A stretch of DNA of 64,000 bases, from NCBI GenBank assembly GCA_028673005.1, contig CM054112.1:192251518-192315517 (forward strand), in the 5' to 3' direction. The position numbers and the translations under genes were made by a program. The notes under the pieces were generated by a model. It was given only the letters and a program-made list of their open reading frames with translations. It searched no databases and was not told the origin of the DNA. Source of the stretch: Tanypteryx hageni. Lineage: Eukaryota > Arthropoda > Insecta > Odonata > Petaluridae. Below are positions 53,273 to 62,419 of this stretch, piece after piece (the stretch's first letter is position 1; each line of letters opens with the position of its first letter).

Positions 53273-53562
53273 CAAAGTTTCTCAGCCATTTTGATAATAC
53301 GGCCCACCTAAACTACAAGAAATTTTCCGCGACTCACTTATAAAACAAAAGGTGTATAATATATTGACAGGAGAAAATCTATATTGTCGACTAAAAGTAG
53401 AAGGTTATTAAATAAACATAAATCAATTTATTAAAATTTTCATTAGTTATTTATTAAGTTCGCTTTCTACAGAATATTAAGTTTCCTCTATACTTTTAAA
53501 ATATTGTTAACCGATTTAAAAAAATTTCAAATTTTTCGCGGTCCACTGGTTGAGAAACACTG
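53273..53562. mobile_element. hAT-like MITE, 290 bp
   Basis: Termini CAAAGTTTCTCAGCC and (inward from the right) CAGTGTTTCTCAACC, flanked by GTCTATCC (53265-53272) and GTCTATTC (53563-53570), 7 of 8 identical. AT-rich interior with no coding. Its termini resemble those of the hAT in DH31 intron 3. Confidence 0.75.
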
Positions 53563-53570
53563 GTCTATTC

Positions 53571-53793
53571 CACGCCTTCTCTTCCTTCTACTTGCGGTAG
53601 AATCAAAGTAATGAGAGAGTTCCACTTTGGAACCGAATGCGGCCCTTCGGGCACGTGTGTGGAGACTTCCTTTCTAGAAGCTAATAGACGCACGCGGTCC
53701 AGCCATCCGGTCTTTGTAAGAATTGGTTTTTAAAAGGGATATTTCCATATAAGGAGGTAAACGAGGTTTTCTTCCCCTTTCACTTCCCTTCCA

Positions 53794-53824
<31 letters not shown>

Positions 53825-54628
53825 CCTCCTTAACCTCAACCTCCCCAATATAGGCATTTTCTTTCTTTCTCTATTCTGTCCCTCTTTCGGTTGTGGTCGT
53901 CGTCACAAGAATACTTCCGATTGGCCTCTGCCCAATCCCATTCTTTTATTTTCCTTGCGAGACATTCTGACCATCCTGGAGATTCTGCGGCAAATCGACC
54001 GTTCTCCAGACTCTCAGTTACATAAGCGAATCTAATGTGATCCGATTTGATAGTGGTAAAAATCACGGACGTCGTTGAAACTCCAGTAAAGTTTTTGGGA
54101 TTAGTATTTTATTTTCGGAGACATTTGATTGTGGCTAAGAATCCATCTTACGTGTTTATAAACCTTTTTTCGATGAGCATTTGTTAACTTTTAGCCCCAT
54201 TGGCGTGCTAACACAACAACTGTGCAATTGTGATGTATGTAAGTCCTTGATAAAAAATATTCATCATAACTTATTACACCAAAAATTTGAAAATAAAGGT
54301 TCAACAAAAATTATATATAAGCATTATTTCCTAATATCAAAATGAATTTTTCACGAAAAGAAGGTTGCAAAAGCGAATCTTCAACTAACTGTAAGACCCA
54401 CTACCGTGTTAAATGAATATAGTTTTCAGATTTGCCTAATTCTAGTAGACCCTTGTAGTTGTACAATTTAGATGTGCTTCAAAGCCTATACCCATGATAA
54501 GTACTCCCACGCGTTAAGAATGTTTTGTCATATTTTATCGATGAATGTTGTCAAATCCTCTTCCTTAAAATGACATCATTATAACCGCTATGAAAATACT
54601 CTAACATTTATGATTTTGTTCGTTTCAG
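53571..54628 (+). other. 3' end of the intron before DH31 exon 2
   Basis: Contains a (TC)n tract at about 53795-53822 and ends in TTTTGTTCGTTTCAG. A minus-strand ORF at 53836-54066 has no known domain. Confidence 0.6.
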
Positions 54629-54714
54629 AAAATGAAACCAACTGCGCTGCTCATACTTTCTGTCGCCCTCGTCATGCTTTGTCTAAGCTGCGTTAGCGCC
54701 AGCCCAGTCTTAAG
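54629..54714 (+). CDS. Dh31: DH31 exon 2: start codon and signal peptide
   Basis: The acceptor TTCGTTTCAG ends at 54628 and leaves three untranslated bases before the ATG at 54632. The exon encodes residues 1-27, [20 protein letters not shown] then VSASPVL, a classical signal peptide with Lys2, a hydrophobic core and small residues at -3/-1 (VSA). The donor AAG|GTAAGT at 54715 is a near-perfect consensus and splits codon 28 after two bases (phase 2). The reading frame runs directly on into intron sequence with no competing longer ORF. Confidence 0.93.
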
Positions 54715-57700
54715 GTAAGTCCCTCTACTTATAAAATCCGCTCTTCATTTGTCATTCAAACACGTATTTCTAGAGAATTAACCTCATAGATTTTAATCAT
54801 ATATAGTATATATAATCTTCATATAAATAAAAAAACCAAAATATCATATTTAAATCTGGTCGACTAAACAGGGCTACCATAATATCAAGGTTAGAATTTT
54901 TCTGTAACTATGGATTTGGAAGGTATTGGCTGAACAGACTTCAAAGAAATTTCCTTTGTAGGGCGAGTATAGAATTAGAAAATGAGATGAACATGTTTAG
55001 AGCGTATATAAAAACAGGGCTACCACCATATAAGGAAAAATAAATTTCTGATTTCAAATCAAATATATACATTATGATTATACTACGGGGAATTTTTACG
55101 AAAAGCGCTCACGGGAAACCCGTACACATCCCTACTTGTTAAAGGTTACAGCCCCAAAAATCTTTCAGAAACTGAAATAAATATACTTAGATAGCATAAC
55201 TTTAGCAATGATAAATTTAGTTCCAGCAGCTCCTTAATAACATCTGACGATCTGACCCAATCGTATAAATTAGAGCTTTGAAGTCAAATACACGTATACT
55301 ATTCGTCTTAAAGATATAAAGCTATATTTTGAATTTTGGTACCGACTCGTACTTCAGCCGTTAAATCTTATGGTTAGAAAACCTCTCTCAGTAACTTTCC
55401 TTGAAAATTTCATGAGGCATATAAAAAAATCCCGTTAAATTAGATAATTTACTTTTGTCGACATTTAGGTAACTAAGTATAACATGGCACGTATGGACAA
55501 ATTTAGGAATTTCTCCTACCAAGATCATAATATCCTGTGATCTTTTGATTTTTTCTTCAGCAGTCTCCAACTTTTTATCGTTTATGACAAAAAAATTCGT
55601 GAAAAAATTATTTGTTGTAATAGATATATGCAAACTTTTGTCATATTTTAGGAAATGTTTTGGGTGCCCATTAAAGTGCTTGAATGTTATTATTAGATAT
55701 TTACGATTCACGTTATCAACAAAAATAACTGATGTTATCTTTGATCTGATTAATTCACAGCCAACGTATGGGACCAGGTGGAGTGAGGGGTTACGTGGAT
55801 CTTGATGACCCAGACCCCGAATATGTTTTGGAGATGCTGGCCCGTCTCGGACAATCCATACTCAACAATGAACAAGCAAAGTGAGTCATTCCGACCTTCT
55901 AGAAGAGTGGTTCTCAACCTTTTTCCTTCGGCGCACCCCCTGAAGCTCTCAAGGTATTCACAGCACGGATTCCGGAGAGGTAGATCATGCAAAACGCAGC
56001 TCGGCCTGTTCGTGGATGATTTGTTGCGATGCGGAAAGAAAAATACTCAGGTCGATGCCATATTCATTGACTTAAGGAAGGCGTTTGATGAAGTATCTCA
56101 TAAGAAATTAATTGCGAAGTTAGGACAATATGGTATCAATCCGAAAGTTGTCATTCGGGTAAGAGACTTCCTCTCGAATAGAGAACAGATAGTTGTCATC
56201 GATGAGAAATACTCGTCCCCTGTTAAAGGTGCGTTGGGTGTTCCTCAGGGAATTGTATTGGGCCCTCTACTTTTCTTAATCTATGTAAATGATATCTGCT
56301 CGGTAGTTCGTAGTAAAATTAGATTTTTTGCCGATTATACCGTTCTATATAAAGAAATAAAAAACCAGGAGGACCATCAGTCGCTGCGTGAAGATTTAAG
56401 AGCCATTTCAGCGTGGTGCAAAGAATGGCAAATTGAAATTAACTACACTAAATGTGCCGCAGTTACGTTCTGGAAAAGTAAGAACATAGAAGTAGGTTTC
56501 GAGTACAAAATAGATGGAATAAATATTCAAGCAGCCGAGTATGTAAAATATTTAGGAGTAATCATTTGTCGAGATCTTTCGTGGGGCATGCATATTCGTC
56601 GAGTTATAGGCGCGGCCAACAAGAAACTGGCTTTCATAGGTAGAATAGTACGGAACACTACAGAAAAAGTACGTGAAACGTGTTACTTATCACTGGTTAG
56701 ACCACAAGTGGAATACGCCTCAAGCATATGAGAAGGGACATATAATTCAATTAGAAAGAGTGCAGCGCAGAGCCAGATTCGTAAAACAAAAGTACGAACA
56801 TAAGGAAAGCGTCCCCTCATTATTGAGGGATTTAAACTGGGAACCACTGGAGGATCGTAGATTGAACTCAAGGTCGCGGCTTCTGGAGAAATATAGATCG
56901 GAATATCTAAAAGACGAGGCTGTAGGAATAATTGAAGAACCAACGTATATATGTAGAAACGACCGTGACGATAAGATACGTGAGATCGATTGTAGGACGG
57001 AGCGTTATCTAGGCTCCTTCTTTCCGAGGACAATACGAGATCAGAACAGAAAATTTCAACCTGCGATAGACAATCTTAAGGTAGGTTGTGGTGCATTGTA
57101 CCCCCTGCCACCCACCAATTAGGTGAATTGCAGGGTAACATGTAGATGTAGATATTCACTCCCACTTTAAAATTATGATTACAAAATAATGAAAATAATC
57201 ATTAGGAAAATTTCCAGCCAGAACATAGAATATCAGTCCGTCTCTGCTTTAAACACTGATATATTTAAAAAGATAATTATAAGAGTAACTGCATTAATCA
57301 TAATTATCTTTTGTTTGATTTTATTGGAGTTTGTTTTATTTTATGCGTATTAATACAGTGAAAAATATCAACTTCCTTAATATTTGCCGTAGAAAGCCGC
57401 TTAAAAGACGAATAATCGGGAAACTACGTACAGTGTTAAACAGAGATGTATTCTCATCAGAATCTATTTACATTTAACCCAGTGAAATTGCTACAGTTTT
57501 TAGTGAAGCGTTTACGATCTATAATTGAACTGAAATAATTTGTAATATATTCCTGTCTATTAAGAAATTCCATAATGTGTTTAACCCCTCAAGCCCGGAG
57601 GAGATTTATTAAATCTCACCCGTACGGCCGGATGAGGTTTTTAAATTTTCACGATTGCGTTGCAAAAATGTTCGAGAAATTTTTAAAAATCATAACTTTA

Positions 57701-60164
57701 TAAGTTTTCTCTCGATTTTTCTGATTTTTTTGTGGATTTACGAAAAACATGAAATTTGTAAATATCCATTTTTCGTATCATATTTTACAAACAAACATTG
57801 TTGCAGTAGAAGAGAATCGCTAATTTTCCGGCGCGCGTTCGCGCTTTATATATAACATTCAGCACCGGGAAATCTATGAAAGATATTGGTGTACAATCTT
57901 AATAAAAGAATAATTTAAATCAGTAATGATTTTATTCTACGAATCTACCCATCTAAACCAATTAGGTGAAAAGTTTTACGTATCTCAACCTTTTCATGTC
58001 TTGACTGGAAATTTTCAAGTAAATGTAGTATTAATGATTTATTAGAAGACGATTTATTTATAATATAAACGTTTTAGTTATATAGTCATTATTCTTGGTC
58101 ATTAAAAAAGTCACATAGACGAAATGATTACATTTCGTTCATTGGAAAGGGAGATATGACGATGTATACATCAGAAATGAATTTAGATGCAAAACACGGA
58201 AAACTTTCAAAAGTTAAACTAGCTTATGAGTCCTTTCCAAATGTTTTTAGAAAATTTACACATGCGGAATTGGATTCAGTAAGAAATGCCTTATAGTTTA
58301 GTAAACACGTCTAGTAAGATAATGTGTAAATATATAGAAGAGCTTCGCTGTTAGTGATTTTTGATGACGTGTCCTCTTCTTGCTCAATCGCTTCATCGCT
58401 GCTTTGGTCCCACTGGATCTGAAGAGGAAAACAAACCCTACATCTTCTTTCAGATGACAAAGAAAAGGAACCCAATTTTGTGGGTTCCCTTTCCTCAGGT
58501 ATTTATGTGTCAACGTTAGAAACCGCAAGTCCGTAGGTCAGTGGTAAAAACTAAAATTCTATCACAAAACTAAACGTATATTATATGTAAACAAATACAT
58601 ACAAATAGATATACACCATTTCTCGCAATTCCTCTCCGAAAAGAACAAAGGTTCCTTCTCAACTAACTTGCTTTGGGGATGCAAAAAACCTTAGTAATCC
58701 GAAGAGGACAAAATAACAGATATTGGTTGGCGTTGACGCTCTCCTATGCAGCGAGGAACGAAGGATCGCGCGGTCATGAAGGCGAATGTTTACCGAAATG
58801 ATTTTACTCAACCCAATTCCATTCTTCATGAATTGCATCGTAAACATTTCTAATAAGACGTTTTCCTTTCTTTTTTTACATGCCGACGAAGACCTTTGTC
58901 CCATGACATAAGCCAAATGGCTCCACCAGGAAAAAAAGAGGAGAAAAACCGTGTTCTCCTTTGAAAAGATACACAATTGCTACATTGCATTTCAAACACC
59001 AAGGAAAGGTTCCTTGCCGAACTAAAAAGCGATTTTTATACGGAAAAACACCGTCATATCGTAGCAAAATTGAAAATTCCATCGCAAAATTCAACGTTGA
59101 TTATATATTTTTTAAAAGAGGAAAAAATACAGGACAAGCATAGATAGGAAGTACAAAGCTTCTTCTTTCAAAATATGTAAAGGTTATTTAGATTTAAAGA
59201 AGTCTCTAGTGTCAAAAGATAAAAGAAATTATGGCTGACACAGGACGTAATAGTACGTCTGACGGCCGATTGGACAGTTTTCGCAGGACGTAATAGTACG
59301 TATGACGGCGTTGACGGGTTAACTATGTACATTACTTGTTAAAAAAAATGGTAGGGCGTTCTCTGGTTACTTAAAACGTGTCGGAAGTGAGGCTTTGAAG
59401 TTGAGAATCCTCGCACCCACCTGCACCAGTACCGCGCATCCCTGGTTAAGAACCACTGTTCTAGAACATTCATGCGATTAGTTCTCATCATAAATCACAC
59501 GGAGCATTACTGGCAAAATATAACAAAACTATATATCAAATTATAAACTCTAGATCGATATATTAAGAAAATTAAGAATTGCCAATAATTTGTTTACCAT
59601 GATTTGTTTACGATGATAAATCTGACAGTTATCAAATGGGAGATGTAATTTTATATATAATAATATATATAATTTCCAAAGGTTGATGATGTCAACAACA
59701 ACAAGAAACATGATGTAATTATTCTTGAAGAAATTCGGTTCCTTAATGCATTAACAATGTTTGTCATCGAATTTAGGAGATAAGATTAAAATCTTGTTCA
59801 GCTTGGCTTTCAAGTGTCTACGATCAGCTTTCCTCGATTAATAATTTTTGGGAAAAATGGTAACTTATTCTCTTCAACACTTGTCCTTTTTTGTCAAATT
59901 CTCATCGGCCTCAACGCGTTTTGATCATGCAATGGTCGAAAGATTTAGATGCATGTATTTCACGCTCTGAACTATGCTACGCACTCAATAGTACTACTTT
60001 GTCTCTCTCTCTCTCCTTCCGTCAGTTCCAAACGTGGACTGGACTTGGGCATGAGCCGAGGTTTCTCCGGATCGCAAGCTGCCAAGCACCTCATGGGACT
60101 GGCGGCTGCCAACTTCGCCGGAGGACCTGGCAGGAGGCGCCGAGAAGCCCTCCTCGAGAAATAG
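54632..60164 (+). CDS. Dh31: Diuretic hormone 31 (calcitonin-like DH31) precursor, three coding exons
   Basis: Spliced CDS: 54632-54714, 55761-55880, 60026-60164. It encodes a 113-residue secreted neuropeptide precursor. Seen in sequence: an N-terminal signal peptide (hydrophobic residues 5-21, likely cleavage after VSA at residue 23); an acidic spacer with [16 protein letters not shown] at about residues 43-58; Ser-Lys-Arg at 69-71; the 31-residue peptide at 72-102, beginning [14 protein letters not shown] and ending AAANFAGGP; Gly103 as amide donor; Arg104-107 as processing site; tail EALLEK. The NSKR lead-in, the ARLGxSIL spacer motif and the GGP-GRRRR end are hallmarks of insect DH31 precursors. 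Known for the family: the amidated peptide acts on a class B GPCR, stimulating Malpighian tubule secretion and gut contraction and modulating circadian circuits. Both introns are GT-AG and phase 2, and the joined frame has no stops. The ATG context (AAAATGAAA) is good, and it is the only start giving a signal peptide. Confidence 0.96.
54715..55760 (+). other. DH31 intron 2
   Basis: GT-AG intron of 1,046 bp, AT-rich, phase 2. I see no transposon termini or conserved coding signal in it. The short ORFs on both strands near 55388-55805 lack any family resemblance, and one of them merely reads across exon 3 in a wrong frame. Confidence 0.85.
55761..55880 (+). CDS. Dh31: DH31 exon 3: acidic spacer peptide
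   Basis: The exon is 120 bp, from acceptor TTAATTCACAG (ending 55760) to donor AAA|GTGAGT (55881). It completes Ser28 and encodes residues 29-67, starting [20 protein letters not shown] and ending QSILNNEQA. The [14 protein letters not shown] stretch matches the conserved spacer of insect DH31 precursors. The exon length is a multiple of three and both flanking introns are phase 2, so skipping would keep the frame. Internal basic sites are single Arg only (R31, R37, R55), so no second dibasic-bounded peptide is predicted. Confidence 0.93.
55962..57152 (+). mobile_element. 5'-truncated LINE (CR1/L2-like reverse transcriptase), nested
   Basis: Encodes the C-terminal part of a non-LTR reverse transcriptase. 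It begins [13 protein letters not shown]; palm motif A is [14 protein letters not shown]; motif [17 protein letters not shown]; motif C reads FADYTVLY where active enzymes have FADD. The thumb/C-terminal region [11 protein letters not shown] is followed by a small deletion near 56728 that shifts frame; the downstream frame then runs [12 protein letters not shown] to a stop at 57120-57122. The 3' end is GC-rich leader, CTGCCACCCACC and a terminal TGTAGATGTAGAT. A 7-bp duplication TATTCAC flanks it (55955-55961, 57153-57159). The catalytic change, frameshift and truncation make it dead. Confidence 0.88.
57585..59318. mobile_element. piggyBac-like non-autonomous element, nested
   Basis: Bounded by TTAA on both sides (57581-57584, 59319-59322), with ends CCCCTCAAGCCCG and, reading inward from the right, CCCGTCAACGCCG (10 of 13 matching). 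TTAA duplication and CCC/GGG termini are characteristic of piggyBac transposons. The right end carries two direct copies of CAGGACGTAATAGTACGT about 45 bp apart (59240 and 59285). No intact transposase is present; short ORFs inside it are not convincing. Confidence 0.65.
60026..60164 (+). CDS. Dh31: DH31 exon 4: mature DH31 peptide and stop
   Basis: The acceptor is a long (TC)n tract ending CCGTCAG at 60025. The first base completes Asn68; then Ser-Lys-Arg, the 31-residue hormone (60036-60128), Gly amide donor, Arg-Arg-Arg-Arg, EALLEK and TAG at 60162-60164. The peptide core [20 protein letters not shown] is diagnostic of DH31. From memory, the Diploptera peptide has Leu6 and Tyr27; this one has Met6 and Phe27 (Drosophila also has Phe27). 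The C-terminal Pro-amide is preserved. Confidence 0.97.
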
Positions 60165-60445
60165 CGCAATCAAATCCAAACCTACGAATAAATACGATGT
60201 CCGTTTTCTTCTTCCCTAAAGTGGAACTGTATTTGTCTTATCTGTTACATATCTTCCCGAGTCTTTACTACTTATACACGTATTTTTAATTTTATATCTT
60301 GCATGAGATAATCCCGACACCAATCATCTGCTCACGCCCCTCCCACCCCGACCTTTTATTCTCCCATCTTATGTCACAATGCTAATATTGTAACAATTGT
60401 CCCTCAAAATATATTATTACATTAAAACAAATAGTAGTTTTCCTC
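60165..60445 (+). other. Dh31: DH31 3' UTR with candidate poly(A) signals
   Basis: AATAAA lies at 60187-60192, only 23 bases after the stop, and would give a very short 3' UTR. A second, weaker ATTAAA lies at 60421-60426 followed by an A/T-rich run. Which is used cannot be decided from sequence alone. Confidence 0.5.
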
Positions 60446-62102
60446 AGAAAATTAAGCCTATGTTATTTAGTCTACAATCCTTTCATTCTAAAAGAATATG
60501 CGACGAAGAATAGGTAGATAAAAGTCTGCGCTCTTTGCGCGATGATTCTTTGACTTAATAACAGGAGCGTCATAAAAATTATCAAGTTGATAAGAATTTT
60601 AAATTCAAAGATTCTTTCTCTCTGACAAAGGAAAAATAAATATTTCGACTACTTTCATTGTTAAGTGCATTCGATATTTTTTATTTCTACAGCAATTTTA
60701 ATAACACACTATGTTAAGGTAGTATCACGAGCTGTTTTAACAAGTATAATCTGTTTAAATAGCTTCATACCTTTTTTAAAATGTCAAAAAACCTTATAGC
60801 ATTTTAATACGAAGATTAATACATTAACTGCAAAAAAGAAAATCCCCGCTTGTTTAAATCATTTTAATGGTATATAATGTGTTCACGGAAAAATAGTTTA
60901 TTAAATTTATTTAGGAAATGAAATCAATTAAAACTTGAATGAAAAATCACACCCGTGAACATTTTCAATCAACAGGTGTGGATTTTATTGGAATTCAATA
61001 AAACAATTATACCAAATTCAACGACAAGGGTCAATCTAAGTACGTTATTTCAGCATTCCCTATTCGTTAAAGTAGACTGGAAGACATTGTACAAGAAAAT
61101 TTTCAATAAAAGCATTAACTGTACTCTCACCTGTAGAAAGTCTGAATGTCTATAATCGCCATATAAAAGCGATTTTGTCTGTGTAAGCAAATGAAAAATT
61201 TTATCTTTCATTTCCCTGAAACTAATCCTATCCTTAGCCCGCGTGCCACCCAAGTGATTTTTTTATAACACGCATGTTTAATATTCATTCTTACGATACT
61301 TCAACATGTCGAAGCCAATTTTAATTATTGCTTTCACAAAAACAAAGCTATAGCGAAAAACTAGAAATTATGTTGAAATTAAAAGTTTCCCATCACTCTT
61401 ACTTGCCTGCACCAACATATTTTTGAAGCTCTTCAGTTCAAAAGTTTGCAAAATTGGTCTGAAGATTGGATAAAATAATAAAAAACACAATTTGCTGAAA
61501 TAATAGAAGATGTTTATTCTTCACAAAACATCCATTGCTCGCACCTGATACGTATGTTACTAAAGAAATATAGGTAGACTTAAACAAAATTTTATTATTA
61601 AAAACGTTTTGCTGGTGCAAAATCCTGGCTTTAAACAGGTTCATTCATAAACATTCAATTTTGAATAATGCCGCAGAAAAAATCCTAATGACTGTTTGGA
61701 ATTATGTATAAAGGAGAAACTATAATTGAAAAAGTTACAGGGCATGCACTCAAATACTCCTGAAAGGAAACGTGTGCTTTACATCCTCCAAGCAATTAAG
61801 GAATATGCTGAAGGTAAGCTATCGAGTCTCCAAAATAGACAAAAAATAAAAGAGAAAAAATAAGTTGGATAAAAAGTAGAAATTCAACATCATTAGATGT
61901 CCCATTTATGGGATGTGGATGGGTCAAATTTTGAAAGGAAACTGTCTGCTGAAAGAAGTTATAGAAAAAAGAGTGTTAGGAAAGAGGTAGAAAGAGAAAA
62001 GGAATATTACATGCATTAAAATAAGGAAGTGAACATGAAAACATGAAAAGAAAGGCCTTGGATAGCATAGCTTGAGTTGGGTGTGCCTTAAATCTACCGG
62101 AA
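60446..62102. other. Intergenic downstream of DH31
   Basis: AT-rich; short ORFs only. Nothing recognisable. Confidence 0.55.
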
Positions 62103-62110
62103 GTTAGAAT

Positions 62111-62411
62111 CAGTGGGGGATCGAGGAATTTTGGCACCCTGGGCGAGATAGAACTCTAGCGCCCCCCTCCGTTCATGTTTGTTGAGATATTTACTAAGTA
62201 CATGTTAATTTATTCATCGCTCCGTAAAAATTATTGATAGTGAAAAATTAAAAGGATTGCCATCAAATTTCTATCCTTTTCTTCAATATAAATTGGGATC
62301 CAATATTTATTCACCTGCAAATAATGCATAGATAAATGATCGGGATAGCGCCCCCAAAACTTTGGCGCCCCGGGCAGCCGCACGGCTCGCCCGCAACTCG
62401 GGCCGGCCCTG
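62111..62411. mobile_element. hAT-like MITE, family A copy 2
   Basis: Starts CAGTGGGGGATCGAGG and ends CGGGCCGGCCCTG, flanked by GTTAGAAT (62103-62110) and GGTAGAAT (62412-62419), 7 of 8 identical. Body matches 47417-47737 along its length. No transposase. Confidence 0.75.
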
Positions 62412-62419
62412 GGTAGAAT

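Larger units (their letters stand above)
55905..59458. mobile_element. hAT-like non-autonomous element with two nested insertions
   Basis: Terminal inverted repeats GAGTGGTTCTCAACC (left) and CAGTGGTTCTTAACC (right, read inward) are flanked by a perfect 8-bp target-site duplication TTCTAGAA at 55897-55904 and 59459-59466. The 8-bp duplication and CAGTGGTTCTCAACC-type ends are typical of hAT transposons. Removing the nested LINE (55962-57159 including its duplication) and the TTAA element (57585-59322) leaves about 620 bp with no transposase, so the original insertion was probably a MITE. Confidence 0.85.
55881..60025 (+). other. DH31 intron 3, mostly transposon
   Basis: GT-AG intron of 4,145 bp. 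About 3.55 kb of it is a single nested transposon (55905-59458). The remaining host sequence is 24 bp at the 5' end and about 560 bp at the 3' end, the latter AT-rich and ending in a (TC)n polypyrimidine tract. Without the insertion the intron would be about 0.58 kb. Confidence 0.9.

Noticed and set aside
55802..55960. N-terminal part of a 309-codon ORF reaching into the LINE
   Set aside because: This segment is exon 3, intron and hAT end read in a wrong frame; only the part after 55962 is LINE coding.
58659..59094. Minus-strand ORFs within the TTAA element that might be a piggyBac Cys-rich tail
   Set aside because: One frame has a CxxC and His, but order and spacing do not fit a piggyBac transposase and no catalytic region is present.
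59891..60289. 132-codon ORF overlapping DH31 exon 4
   Set aside because: Reads the hormone exon in the wrong frame across the acceptor.
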